Shown here piece after piece: positions 9,171 through 17,198 of a DNA stretch of 64,000 bases. Each line of letters starts with the position of its first letter. The first letter of the stretch is position 1. Origin of the DNA: Microvirga soli. Its GTDB lineage: Bacteria; Pseudomonadota; Alphaproteobacteria; Rhizobiales; Beijerinckiaceae. The notes under the pieces were generated by a model that made no database searches, was not told the DNA's origin, and saw only the letters and a list, made by a program, of their open reading frames with translations. The DNA is taken from contig NZ_JAERQE010000001.1 of NCBI RefSeq assembly GCF_016734765.1, positions 62,001 to 126,000 of the forward strand. Reading direction: 5' to 3'. A program made the translations under genes and the position numbers.

Positions 9171-9950
9171 ATGCCCCGTTTCTCGGCCAACCTCGGTTTT
9201 CTCTTCCCGGACCGCCCTGAGATCGAGCGGGTCGCTGCTGCTGCCTCATGCGGCTTCAAGGCGGTCGAGATGCATTGGCCCTACCACGTGCCCGCGCTCG
9301 CCATGCGTGAGGCGCTGGCAGCCTACAAGCTGACCATGCTCGGTTTGAACATGCCTGTCGGGAACGCCGCTGGCGATTTCGGCTTGGCCGCCCTACCGGG
9401 TCGCGAGGGCGAGTTCCAGCATGCTCTGGATCAAGCCCTGTCCTATGGCAGCACGATCAGAGCGTCGGCCATTCATTGTCTTGCCGGGATTGCCTCTCCC
9501 GACGGCCTCGCGGCTGCTGAGCGCACCTTCATCGCTAACCTGCAGACGGCAGCCTACAGGGCTGGCGAGGCGGGCATGACAGTTCTGATCGAACCGATGA
9601 ACCATCGCGACAGGCCGGGGTACTTTCTCCACCATGTGGAGCAGGCCGCCGCCATCATCGGGCAGGCCGGGCGCCGCAACATCAAGCTCATGTTCGATTG
9701 CTACCACGTGCAGATCACCCAGGGTGATCTGATCACGCGGCTCAAGACCCACCTGAGCCTCATCGGCCACGTGCAGATCGCCGCGGTCCCGAGCCGCATG
9801 GAGCCGGACGAGGGCGAGGTGAACTACCGGGAGATCTTTCGAGCGCTCGACGGCATGGGATATCAGGGCTGGGTCGGTGCTGAGTACAGGCCGCGGGGTC
9901 GTACCGAAGACGGGCTGGGGTGGCTTTCCGAACTATCCGAAAAGCCGTGA
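9171..9950 (+). CDS. Hydroxypyruvate isomerase family protein (Hyi/OtnI-like)
   Basis: 259 residues, matching the length of Hyi and OtnI (~258). These TIM-barrel enzymes use a divalent metal to interconvert hydroxypyruvate/tartronate semialdehyde or 2-oxo-tetronate phosphates. The opening MPRFSANLGFLFPD, the block LIEPMNHRDRPGYFL, the metal-binding LMFDCYHVQITQGDL and the C-terminal GWVGAEYRPRG match this family. It converges on the kduI/kduD/kdgF operon, which suggests a sugar-acid role, but sequence does not separate Hyi from OtnI. Divergent from the kinase gene. Confidence 0.8.
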   Translation: MPRFSANLGFLFPDRPEIERVAAAASCGFKAVEMHWPYHVPALAMREALAAYKLTMLGLNMPVGNAAGDFGLAALPGREGEFQHALDQALSYGSTIRASAIHCLAGIASPDGLAAAERTFIANLQTAAYRAGEAGMTVLIEPMNHRDRPGYFLHHVEQAAAIIGQAGRRNIKLMFDCYHVQITQGDLITRLKTHLSLIGHVQIAAVPSRMEPDEGEVNYREIFRALDGMGYQGWVGAEYRPRGRTEDGLGWLSELSEKP

Positions 9951-10002
9951 GCAATGACCCGCAGCAGCACTGAAAGGTACGGCTGCCAGGGCATGCATCT
10001 CC

Positions 10003-10353
10003 CTACGCATCTGCTGCAACGAAGTCGTCCCGCATCGGCGTAAAGACGTCGAGAAGAACGCCTGCTTCGAGCGCCACCGCTCCATGAACGGCATTCGGTG
10101 GAACAAGGAAGCTGTCCCCGGGCCGCAGCCGCTCGGTGCGACCGTCGATGGTGATGTCGAAGACACCCTGCTCGACCAGGCTGCACTGAACATGCGGATG
10201 CGAATGGGCAGCGCCGACGGCTCCCGCTTCGAATTCGACGCGCACCATCATCACGCCGGAGTTGTAGGTCAGCACCTTGCGGCGGATCCCCTCGCCTGCG
10301 GCCTCCCAGGCAATGTCATGTTGGAAAGCGAAGGGCAAACCTTTGCGAGTCAT
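10003..10353 (-). CDS. kdgF: Cupin protein, probable KdgF (uronate linearisation)
   Basis: 116-residue single-domain cupin. Motif 1 is visible as HSHPHVQCSLVEQGVFD with the metal-binding histidines and glutamate; motif 2 is PGDSFLVPPNAVHG. KdgF converts cyclic 4,5-unsaturated uronates released from pectin or alginate to the linear ketone, which KduI then isomerises. It is last in a six-gene operon directly after kduD, 18 bp downstream, which strongly supports this assignment. Cupins are functionally diverse, so the name rests on context plus size. Confidence 0.8.
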   Translation of the reverse strand: MTRKGLPFAFQHDIAWEAAGEGIRRKVLTYNSGVMMVRVEFEAGAVGAAHSHPHVQCSLVEQGVFDITIDGRTERLRPGDSFLVPPNAVHGAVALEAGVLLDVFTPMRDDFVAADA

Positions 10354-10371
10354 GATCGTCTCCGAAATTGT

Positions 10372-11130
10372 TTACCGGGCAAGCCACCCGCCATCGACGG
10401 GCAGGACGATGCCATGGATGTAGTTGGCTGCGGGCGAGGCCAGGAAGACGGCGGCACCGCCGAGATCTGCCGGATCGCCCCAGCGTCCCGCCGGAATGCG
10501 CCCGAGAATTTCGCCGCTGCGCTTCGGGTCGTTGCGCAGGGCCTCGGTATTGTTGGTGACGAAATAGCCCGGTGCGATGGCGTTGACGTTGATGCCTTTC
10601 GACGCCCATTCGCAGGCCAGCAGCCGCGTGAGACCCGCAAGCCCGCTCTTGCTCGCCGTATAGGAGGGAATGCGGATCCCGCCCTGGAATGACAGGAGCG
10701 ACGCGATGTTGATGATCTTGCCGCCCTTCTCATCAGCCATCATCGTGCGTGCCACGGCCTGGGACAGGAAGAAGGTCGACTTGAGATTGACGTTCATCAC
10801 GTCGTCCCAATCCTGTTCCGTGAATGCGATGGCATCGGCCCGGCGGATGATCCCGGCGTTGTTGACCAAGGTGTCGATGCGGCCGGTCAGTGTGACAGCC
10901 TCGGCGACGATGCGCTCAATCGGCTCAAGGGAGGACAGGTCCGCCTGTACGCTGTGGAACGCGGCGCCCGCCTCACGGCACAGGCGCTCCGTCTCGTCCA
11001 TGTTTGAGCGCCCGACCGCCACGATGGAAGCGCCAGCCTGGGCCAGCGCCACCGCGATGCCCTGCCCGAGGCCCGTGTTGGCCCCGGTAACGAGAGCGGT
11101 CTTGCCTGTCAGATCGAAAGAGAACGTCAT
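10372..11130 (-). CDS. kduD: 2-dehydro-3-deoxy-D-gluconate 5-dehydrogenase KduD (SDR)
   Basis: 252-residue short-chain dehydrogenase, the usual KduD length (~253). It shows the cofactor motif TGANTGLGQGIA, the NNAG motif, catalytic S-Y-K (IASLLSFQGG, then YTASKSG) and the C-terminal PVDGGWLAR. KduD reduces 2,5-diketo-3-deoxygluconate to 2-keto-3-deoxygluconate in galacturonate/pectin breakdown. The second of two close ATGs (11130) is preferred because GAGGA lies 7 nt upstream; the ATG at 11136 is too close to it. It starts 10 bp after the kduI stop. Confidence 0.9.
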   Translation of the reverse strand: MTFSFDLTGKTALVTGANTGLGQGIAVALAQAGASIVAVGRSNMDETERLCREAGAAFHSVQADLSSLEPIERIVAEAVTLTGRIDTLVNNAGIIRRADAIAFTEQDWDDVMNVNLKSTFFLSQAVARTMMADEKGGKIINIASLLSFQGGIRIPSYTASKSGLAGLTRLLACEWASKGINVNAIAPGYFVTNNTEALRNDPKRSGEILGRIPAGRWGDPADLGGAAVFLASPAANYIHGIVLPVDGGWLAR

Positions 11131-11140
11131 CGCCATGTCC

Positions 11141-11977
11141 TCAGCGCAAAGCGTCCATAGGTACCATGTCCATATCGGTGAAGTCCTGATTGTCGCCGCC
11201 CATGGCCCACACGAAGGTGTAGTTGCTGGTGCCGACACCGGAATGGATCGACCAGCCGGGCGAGAGGATCGCCTGCTCGTTCGACACCACGAGATGCTTG
11301 GTCTCGTCGGGTTCGCCCATGAAGTGGAACACGCGGGTATCGGGCTGCATGTCGAAATAGACATAGACCTCGGAGCGGCGGTCGTGGAGGTGCGCCGGCA
11401 TGGTGTTCCACATGCTACCCGGCTTGAGCTGCGTCATCCCGAGAACGAGCTGGGCCGAGCGGCAGACCTCCGGGTGGATCATCTGAAAGATGGTGCGGAC
11501 GTTGCCATTCGCCGCATCGCCGAGATCGACGCGGCGGGCGCGGTCGAGTCCGATCTTCACCGTCTCGAAGCGCGCATGCGCCGGGGTGCTGACGAGATAG
11601 AACTTGGCCGGGTTTGCAGCATCGAGGCTCTCGAAGCGCACATCCTTGGTGCCCATGGCGATGTAGAGTGCATCGCGGGGCGCAAGATCATGAACGGATC
11701 CATCCGTATGGACGCGCCCTGCGCCACCGAGATTCACGACGCCGAGTTCGCGCCGGTCGAGGAAGTTGGGAGAGCCGATCTGCTTGTGCGATTCCAGCTT
11801 GATGGCCCCGGAGGTTGGGGTTGCGCCGCCGACCACCAGCCGGTCGATATGGCTGTAGGTCAGCTTCACCTCACCCGGCACGAAGAGCGTCTCGATGAGG
11901 AAGTGGCGACGCAGTTCAGCGGAACTGAAATGGCGCACGGCCTCGGGATGGCATACCTGCCGAATTTCGATGGTCAT
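11141..11977 (-). CDS. kduI: 5-dehydro-4-deoxy-D-glucuronate isomerase KduI
   Basis: 278 residues, the same length as E. coli KduI, starting MTIEIRQVCHPEAV. The C-terminal cupin block with the zinc ligands is visible as MWNTMPAHLHDRRSEVYVYF and WSIHSGVGTSNY. It isomerises 5-keto-4-deoxyuronate to 2,5-diketo-3-deoxygluconate. The ATG at 11977 is chosen among three near the 5' end because AGAGG lies 5 nt upstream and the length then matches the family. It lies between dctM and kduD in the operon. Confidence 0.93.
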   Translation of the reverse strand: MTIEIRQVCHPEAVRHFSSAELRRHFLIETLFVPGEVKLTYSHIDRLVVGGATPTSGAIKLESHKQIGSPNFLDRRELGVVNLGGAGRVHTDGSVHDLAPRDALYIAMGTKDVRFESLDAANPAKFYLVSTPAHARFETVKIGLDRARRVDLGDAANGNVRTIFQMIHPEVCRSAQLVLGMTQLKPGSMWNTMPAHLHDRRSEVYVYFDMQPDTRVFHFMGEPDETKHLVVSNEQAILSPGWSIHSGVGTSNYTFVWAMGGDNQDFTDMDMVPMDALR

Positions 11978-12000
11978 CATTGCCTCTTTCATTAAATGGA

Positions 12001-13281
12001 TCAGCGGAACAGGGCCGGCAGCCAGAGCGACAGGCCCGGGATATAGGTGACAAGGAGCAGCACGAAGACGCTCGCGCCCAGGAACGGCCAGATGGTCTTC
12101 ATGGCCTCACCGATGGTGATCTTGCCCACCGCGCAGCCGACGAAGAGAACGGAGCCGACCGGAGGGGTGTTGAGCCCGATGCCCGCGTTAAGGATCAGGA
12201 TGACGCCGAAATGCACTGGGTCGATGCCGAAGGCCTTGATCACGGGCAGGAAGATCGGCGTGCAGATGATGATCATCGGCGCCATGTCCATGAAGGTGCC
12301 GAGCACCAGCAGGATGACATTGATGAGCAGCAGGACAACGATGGGATTGTCCGACAGTGCCTTCATCAGAGCAATCGTCGCCTGCGGCACCTGCAGGAAG
12401 GCCATGAGCCAGCCGAAAGCGCTGGCCGTGCCGATGACGAGGAGAACCATCGCGGTGGTGCGCACAGCCCCAAGAGTTGCCTCGACAAAATTCTCCCAAT
12501 TCATCTCGCGGTAGACGAACAGCGTCACCAGCAGGGCATAAACCACCGCGATGCACGAGCTCTCCGTTGCGGTGAACACACCGGAGCGCACGCCGCCGAA
12601 GATGATGAAGATCAGTAGGATGCCCGGCACCGCGGAGACGAAGAAATATGCCAGCATTCGAAAGCCGGGGAACGGATCGGCCGGATAGCCGCGGCGCACG
12701 GCCACGACATAAGCCGTGATCATCAGGGCAGCCGCCAACAGAAATCCGGGAAGAACGCCGGCCGTGAAGAGATCCGCTACCGAGATCGTGCCGCCGGCGG
12801 CAATCGAGTAGATGATCATGTTGTGCGACGGCGGAATCAGAAGCGCGATGATCGCGGCGTTCACCGTCACGTTGACGCTGTAATCCTTGGCATAGCCGCG
12901 TTTTTCCATCTGCGGGATCATGATGCCGCCAATGGCCGACGCGTCCGCGATAGCCGATCCGGAGATGCCGCCGAAGAGGGTCGACGCCACGACGTTGACC
13001 TGTCCGAGCCCGCCGCGCAGGTGACCGACGAATCCGGCGGCCAGACGGATCAGGCGGTCGGCAATGCCGCCCCGCATCATGAGGTCGCCGGCATAGATGA
13101 AGAACGGGATCGCCATCATGGCAAAGGCGTTCATGCCGGAATTGATCTGCTGGAACACCACGACTGGTGGCAATCCCATGTAGAGAATGGTCGCAAGCGA
13201 CGCGATGCCGAGGCAGAACGCAACCGGCGTGCCGATGAGAAGCAGCAGCGTGAACACGCCGAACAGAACCCACATCTCCAT
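12001..13281 (-). CDS. TRAP transporter large permease (DctM type)
   Basis: 426-residue integral membrane protein with about 12 hydrophobic segments. It is the large (M) subunit of a tripartite ATP-independent periplasmic transporter. Family marks include FFIYAGDLMMRGG, GGISGSAIADASAIGG, IPPSHNMIIY and GLNTPPVGSVLFVGC. It forms the sodium-driven channel with the small subunit encoded 4 bp upstream and receives substrate from the DctP protein. The downstream kdu genes indicate a uronate or oligogalacturonate substrate (inference). Confidence 0.92.
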   Translation of the reverse strand: MEMWVLFGVFTLLLLIGTPVAFCLGIASLATILYMGLPPVVVFQQINSGMNAFAMMAIPFFIYAGDLMMRGGIADRLIRLAAGFVGHLRGGLGQVNVVASTLFGGISGSAIADASAIGGIMIPQMEKRGYAKDYSVNVTVNAAIIALLIPPSHNMIIYSIAAGGTISVADLFTAGVLPGFLLAAALMITAYVVAVRRGYPADPFPGFRMLAYFFVSAVPGILLIFIIFGGVRSGVFTATESSCIAVVYALLVTLFVYREMNWENFVEATLGAVRTTAMVLLVIGTASAFGWLMAFLQVPQATIALMKALSDNPIVVLLLINVILLVLGTFMDMAPMIIICTPIFLPVIKAFGIDPVHFGVILILNAGIGLNTPPVGSVLFVGCAVGKITIGEAMKTIWPFLGASVFVLLLVTYIPGLSLWLPALFR

Positions 13282-13285
13282 GGCG

Positions 13286-13825
13286 TCAATCCTTCACGGC
13301 AACAAGATGAGGCTCGTCCACGCGCACCAACGGCACGTCTTCTCCCAGGGAGAGAAGGCGAACGAACTTTTCCAATGAAAAGAGGGCGATCAGAGCGCCG
13401 CCGAATGCGAGAGGGACATAGTCGAACCCCTGCGGGATCGGCAGACCGGGCATCGCCGCCGACCAAGTCTCCACGGCAAGCTCGGTGCCGTACCAGGCCA
13501 TGGCTGCGCCAAAGACGAAAACCAGCACTTCGGTGACGCCGAGCATCAAGCGCCGCAATCCTGGGGGAGCATAGTGAAGACCGATCTCGAAGCCGAGATG
13601 GTTGCCCTCCCGCACCCCGACGGCAGAGCCGAGAAGGATGAACCAGCTCATCAGCAGAAGGGAGGCCGGCTCGGTCCAGCTCGGCGACTGGTTCAGTACA
13701 TAGCGTCCGAACACCTGCCAGCCGACGAAGACCGTCATCAGAATGAGCCCGACCCCGGAAATCCACAACGCCGCGCGATTGATGGCAGCAAGAATCCGGG
13801 ACAGCGCGGTAAGACCATCGCGCAT
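13286..13825 (-). CDS. TRAP transporter small permease (DctQ type)
   Basis: 179 residues with four hydrophobic helices, the expected DctQ architecture. The motif VGWQVFGRYVLNQSPSWTEPASLLLMSWFILLG contains the family pattern FxRYxxxxxxxWxEE-like. It partners the DctM permease 4 bp downstream and is separated from the binding-protein gene by a hairpin that may lower its expression. ATG start at 13825. Confidence 0.9.
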   Translation of the reverse strand: MRDGLTALSRILAAINRAALWISGVGLILMTVFVGWQVFGRYVLNQSPSWTEPASLLLMSWFILLGSAVGVREGNHLGFEIGLHYAPPGLRRLMLGVTEVLVFVFGAAMAWYGTELAVETWSAAMPGLPIPQGFDYVPLAFGGALIALFSLEKFVRLLSLGEDVPLVRVDEPHLVAVKD

Positions 13826-13845
13826 CGATCAAAATCTCCAGAGGA

Positions 13846-13870
13846 AAAAGGGGCCGGCCGGAGCCGGCCC
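13846..13870 (-). terminator. Intra-operon terminator/attenuator after the TRAP binding protein
   Basis: On the minus strand an 8-bp perfect GC stem (GGGCCGGC/GCCGGCCC, complement of 13851-13870) with a TCCG loop is followed by CTTTTT. This is a standard intrinsic terminator shape, placed between dctP and dctQ. It probably lets the binding protein be made in excess over the permeases. Confidence 0.65.
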
Positions 13871-13893
13871 AGGTTGGTTCGGGAGGACCGAAC

Positions 13894-14874
13894 TCAGTTC
13901 ATCGCCTGGATGCGGGATACGAGGTCTTTCACCTTCGCGTCCTTGGCATATTTCTCGTAGACAGGCTTCATCGCGTCGATGAAGGGCTGCTTGTCCACAT
14001 CGTTGATCTGGCTGCCGCTCGCCCGGATCTTCTTCTCGGCGTCCTTCTCGCGGGCTTCCCAGAGCTCACGCATCTTTGCAACCGACTCCTTGGCGGTTTC
14101 GCGCACCGCCTTCTGGTCCTCGGGCGAGAGCTTGTCGAAGCTCTTCTTCGACATCACCAGAACTTCCGGAGACATGGAATGCTGGGTCAGGGAGTAATAC
14201 TTCGCCACCTCGAAGTGGCGGAAGGAGTCGTAGCTCGGCCAGTTGTTCTCGGCTCCGTCGACCACGCCAGTCTGAAGCGCCGAATAGACCTCGCCTGGAG
14301 GCATCGGGGTCGCGTTGGCTCCGAGCGCATTGACCATGTCGAGGAAGAGGTCGGACTGGATCACCCGAACCTTCATGCCCTTCAGGTCAGCCGGCGTGTT
14401 GATGGTACGCTTGGAATTGTAGAAGGACCGGGCGCCCGAGTCGTAGAAGGCGAGCGCCACAAGGCCATGAGGCTCGAAGGCCTTCAGGATCTGATCGCCG
14501 ATCGGCCCGTCCATGGTCTTGCGCATATGGTCGACGGACCGGAAGATGAAGGGCAGCCCGGGCACCAGCGTTTCCGGGATCAAGTTGTTGAACGGACCCA
14601 TGTTGATCCGGTTCAGGTCGATCACGCCGAAGCGGGTCTGCTCGATGGTGTCCTTTTCCTGGCCCAGCTGGGCGGAGTGGAAGACCTGCACCTTGTACCG
14701 GCCGTTGGTCTTCTTCTCCAGCAGGGAGCCGAAATGCTTGACGGCCTCGACGGTTGGGTATCCATCCGGATGGATGTCGGCCGAGCGCAGGGTCGTCTGG
14801 GCGCTGGCGGTGCCGCTCAGCAATGCCGTGCACAGGCTGAGGGCGGCAGCGGCGAATGTTCTTTTTGTCAGCAT
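13894..14874 (-). CDS. TRAP transporter substrate-binding protein (DctP type)
   Basis: 326 residues with a cleavable signal peptide ending ALLSGTASA. The mature DctP-family fold shows the conserved VFHSAQLGQEKDTIEQ, the arginine-containing PADLKGMKVRVIQSDLF and ATPMPPGEVYSALQTGVVDGAENN, where Arg pairs with the carboxylate of the ligand. It captures a sugar acid in the periplasm and delivers it to DctQ/DctM. It is the first gene of the operon, with a strong AGGAGGAAGAG site before ATG 14874. A uronate ligand is inferred from the kdu genes. Confidence 0.92.
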   Translation of the reverse strand: MLTKRTFAAAALSLCTALLSGTASAQTTLRSADIHPDGYPTVEAVKHFGSLLEKKTNGRYKVQVFHSAQLGQEKDTIEQTRFGVIDLNRINMGPFNNLIPETLVPGLPFIFRSVDHMRKTMDGPIGDQILKAFEPHGLVALAFYDSGARSFYNSKRTINTPADLKGMKVRVIQSDLFLDMVNALGANATPMPPGEVYSALQTGVVDGAENNWPSYDSFRHFEVAKYYSLTQHSMSPEVLVMSKKSFDKLSPEDQKAVRETAKESVAKMRELWEAREKDAEKKIRASGSQINDVDKQPFIDAMKPVYEKYAKDAKVKDLVSRIQAMN

Positions 14875-14962
14875 TCTCTTCCTCCTTTAGGCTTCCTCTG
14901 ATGTCCTATTGTTTCAGACCTGCCCTTTCCGGACCGATCATTGTCTTCCCCAAGAGCCTCTC

Positions 14963-14986
14963 GTGCCTTGGTGGAGACCAAGGCAC
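14963..14986. promoter_or_regulatory. 24-bp palindrome in the GntR/TRAP divergent promoter
   Basis: Perfect 10-bp arms GTGCCTTGGT (14963-14972) and ACCAAGGCAC (14977-14986) around GGAG. It lies 89 bp upstream of dctP and 74 bp upstream of the gntR gene. It could be an operator for the GntR protein or a hairpin in a leader. The TTGGT/ACCAA core resembles GntR-family operators. Confidence 0.5.
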
Positions 14987-15015
14987 CGTCTTTCGCGGCT
15001 TACTTGGTCGACGAT

Positions 15016-15031
15016 TGTATGGTAGTATACA
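15016..15031. promoter_or_regulatory. Inverted repeat TGTAT-N6-ATACA next to the gntR start
   Basis: TGTAT at 15016-15020 and ATACA at 15027-15031 lie 29 bp before the gntR ATG. A second candidate operator, weaker than the upstream 24-bp palindrome. Confidence 0.3.
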
Positions 15032-15059
15032 CTGATATATCTCGCAACTCGCCAAAAGA

Positions 15060-15752
15060 ATGAGATCCGTTGTGAACAGCCCCTTCTCTACCGGTCATGG
15101 CTCTGCGGCCCAGCGCATCGAAAGCGAATTGCGTCGCCTGATCATTGCCCTGGAGCTCCCACCCGGCAGCCGGCTCTCCGAGCAGGACATTGCCGAGCGT
15201 CATGGCGTGTCCCGCCAGCCGGTCCGTGAGGCCCTGATCGGCTTGGCCAAGACCCGGCTGGTGGAGATCCAGCCCCAGCGCGGCACGACGGTGGTCAAGA
15301 TCTCGGTTCGGAAGATGATGGAGTCGCGCTTCGTCCGGGAGGCCATCGAAACGGCCGTCGTGCGCCGGGCCTGCTCATCGTTCGACACGCAGAGCCGGGA
15401 GAGAATCGGCGACCTTCTGGAACTGCAGGATCAGGCGGCCCGCCGGGACGATCACGCGGCCTTCCAACGCTACGACGAACTCTTCCACATCGCCCTTGCG
15501 GAAGGAGCCGGCTGCCCCCTGGCCTGGGAAGCCGTCCAGGACATCAAGGCGCATATGGACCGGGTGTGCCAGCTGACCCTTCCGGGCCCGGAGGCAATGC
15601 TGCCGCTGATCGACCAGCACCGCGCCATCATGGCTGCGATCGATGCCCGAGACGAGGATGCGGCGGCAGAAGCGATGCGCCGCCATCTCACGGAGATCCT
15701 GCGGGCCCTGCCGCGCGTTGAATCGGAGCACCCGGAGCTCTTCAGTGCCTGA
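15060..15752 (+). CDS. GntR-family regulator with FCD domain
   Basis: 230 residues. An N-terminal winged helix (about 15-80; LSEQDIAERHGVSRQPVREAL, with LVEIQPQRGTTV as the wing) is followed by an all-helical FCD effector domain (about 90-215) with acidic/His metal-site residues (RYDELFHIAL, DQHRAIMAAI, RRHL). FCD regulators such as UxuR/ExuR bind sugar acids. It is divergent from the TRAP-kdu operon, so it is most likely the repressor of uronate uptake and catabolism (inference). ATG at 15060; in-frame GTG positions inside are less likely. Confidence 0.88.
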   Translation: MRSVVNSPFSTGHGSAAQRIESELRRLIIALELPPGSRLSEQDIAERHGVSRQPVREALIGLAKTRLVEIQPQRGTTVVKISVRKMMESRFVREAIETAVVRRACSSFDTQSRERIGDLLELQDQAARRDDHAAFQRYDELFHIALAEGAGCPLAWEAVQDIKAHMDRVCQLTLPGPEAMLPLIDQHRAIMAAIDARDEDAAAEAMRRHLTEILRALPRVESEHPELFSA

Positions 15753-15858
15753 TAGAGCAGATCCAGGGGCAGACGGTTCCGCTCTCCTCCTTGTGATTGT
15801 TCAAGCTCCAGCCAAGCCGTAAGCTCCCGCCACCCTCGCATTCCCGCTGGAGCAGAAC

Positions 15859-16917
15859 GTGCTGTCGCGCAGACAAGTCGTCCACCTGATCGGTTCTCTC
15901 CCGTTCATCGGCACCGCCTCGGGAGCAAAGGCCCAGGTGGGCGGCTTCTACTACAGCGGCCCGCCGAGCGATCATTTCGACGGCCAGCGCTTCTTCAACC
16001 CCGGCGGCGAGCCCTCCCGCGGCTTTGGCGACTTTCTCCGCTGGCGGCTAACCAAGAGCGCGGCGCCATGGCCGGAGCCTTACCCGAGCCCGTTCCAGGA
16101 CACGCCTCCGGCCCGTGTCGGCGGGCGCGACCTGCGCGTCAGCTTCGTTGGGCACGCCTCGTTCCTGATCCAGATCGCCGGCCACAACATCCTGACGGAC
16201 CCCATCTGGTCCGAGCGCGCGAGTCCCGTGCCTTTCGCCGGACCCAGGCGCTACAACCCGCCGGGCATCTCCTTCGACCAACTGCCCCGGATTGATGCGG
16301 TGCTCGTCTCGCACAACCATTACGACCACATGGACCTGCCGACCCTCGCGCGCCTGTGGCAGCGCGACCGCCCGCGGATCGTTGCGCCGCTCGGCAATGA
16401 TGCCATCATCAAGGCGCACGATTCCGGCATCGCCGTCACGGCCATGGATTGGGGCGACCGACTTGTCCTCGCGCCCGATCTGCAGCTGTTCGCCGAGCCG
16501 GCGCATCACTGGTCCGCCCGCGCCACGAACGACCGCAACCATGCGCTCTGGGCCTCTTTCATGCTGCGCGGCGGCGGCCGTTCCGTCTATTTCGGCGGCG
16601 ACACGGGATTTGGCGGCGGCAGGCACTTCCATAGCATCGCGTCGCGCCATGCGGGCCCCGACGTGGCTCTTCTGCCCATCGGTGCCTATGAACCGCGCTG
16701 GTTCATGGCGCCCCACCACATGAACCCCGAGGATGCCGTTCGTGCGTTCGGCATCCTCAGAGCCAAGTCGGCCTTAGGTTATCACTGGGGAACCTTCAGG
16801 CTCACCGACGAGGGCGCCGATCAGCCGCCACGGGATCTCGACCGAGCACTACAGACACGAAACGTCCCCGCACGCCGCTTCACCGCCATGCGGCCGGGAC
16901 AGGTGTGGATGGCCTGA
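15859..16917 (+). CDS. Metallo-beta-lactamase fold hydrolase, NAPE-PLD/UlaG-like
   Basis: 352 residues. An N-terminal signal-like segment (VVHLIGSLPFIGTASGAKA) suggests export. The fold carries the zinc motif HNHYDHMD (HxHxDH), a following EPAHHWSAR, the DTGFGGG metal ligand and a final YHWGTFRL. The pattern SFVGHASFLIQIAGHNILTDPIWSERASP is typical of the NAPE-hydrolysing phospholipase D/RomA-like branch. Start is a GTG at 15859 with GGAG upstream. It follows the gntR gene co-directionally by ~106 bp but seems unrelated to uronate use. Substrate unknown; a phospholipid or lactone hydrolase is plausible. Confidence 0.82.
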   Translation: MLSRRQVVHLIGSLPFIGTASGAKAQVGGFYYSGPPSDHFDGQRFFNPGGEPSRGFGDFLRWRLTKSAAPWPEPYPSPFQDTPPARVGGRDLRVSFVGHASFLIQIAGHNILTDPIWSERASPVPFAGPRRYNPPGISFDQLPRIDAVLVSHNHYDHMDLPTLARLWQRDRPRIVAPLGNDAIIKAHDSGIAVTAMDWGDRLVLAPDLQLFAEPAHHWSARATNDRNHALWASFMLRGGGRSVYFGGDTGFGGGRHFHSIASRHAGPDVALLPIGAYEPRWFMAPHHMNPEDAVRAFGILRAKSALGYHWGTFRLTDEGADQPPRDLDRALQTRNVPARRFTAMRPGQVWMA

Positions 16918-16989
16918 TCCTCCCAGGGAGCGGGAACGCAATGGGCGTCTGTGCTTTCCCATGGAAGCAACCCAGTAAATGGAGCTTCC

Positions 16990-17148
16990 ATGTCCGACAC
17001 GCCAAAGCCTTCCGACCAGTCGCCTGACGTTCCGGGTCCCTTGCCCGAACTTCCCTCGCTGGATCCTCTCGATCCTTTAGAAGACGACACGCCCGGCGAG
17101 CCGCTGCCTCCCGTGGATGTGCCCATCGTGCAGCCCGGCACCCAGTAA
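16990..17148 (+). CDS. Small proline-rich acidic protein, unknown
   Basis: 52 residues, starting MSDTPKPSDQSPDVPG, dominated by Pro, Asp, Glu and Leu-Pro pairs, with no hydrophobic segment and probably disordered. A GGAG site lies 6 bp before the ATG at 16990, and codon use resembles its neighbours, which supports real translation. It converges on the giant repeat-protein gene. I recognise no family. Confidence 0.5.
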   Translation: MSDTPKPSDQSPDVPGPLPELPSLDPLDPLEDDTPGEPLPPVDVPIVQPGTQ

Positions 17149-17162
17149 GATGTTTTGCCTGA

Positions 17163-17182
17163 GCGGAGCCCGAAGGCTCCGC
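17163..17182. terminator. Hairpin between the small protein and the giant repeat gene
   Basis: Perfect 8-bp arms GCGGAGCC (17163-17170) and GGCTCCGC (17175-17182) with a CGAA tetraloop in the 50-bp gap between convergent genes. No T-run on either side. Probable bidirectional terminator. Confidence 0.5.
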
Positions 17183-17198
17183 CCTGCGCTGCCGATTG

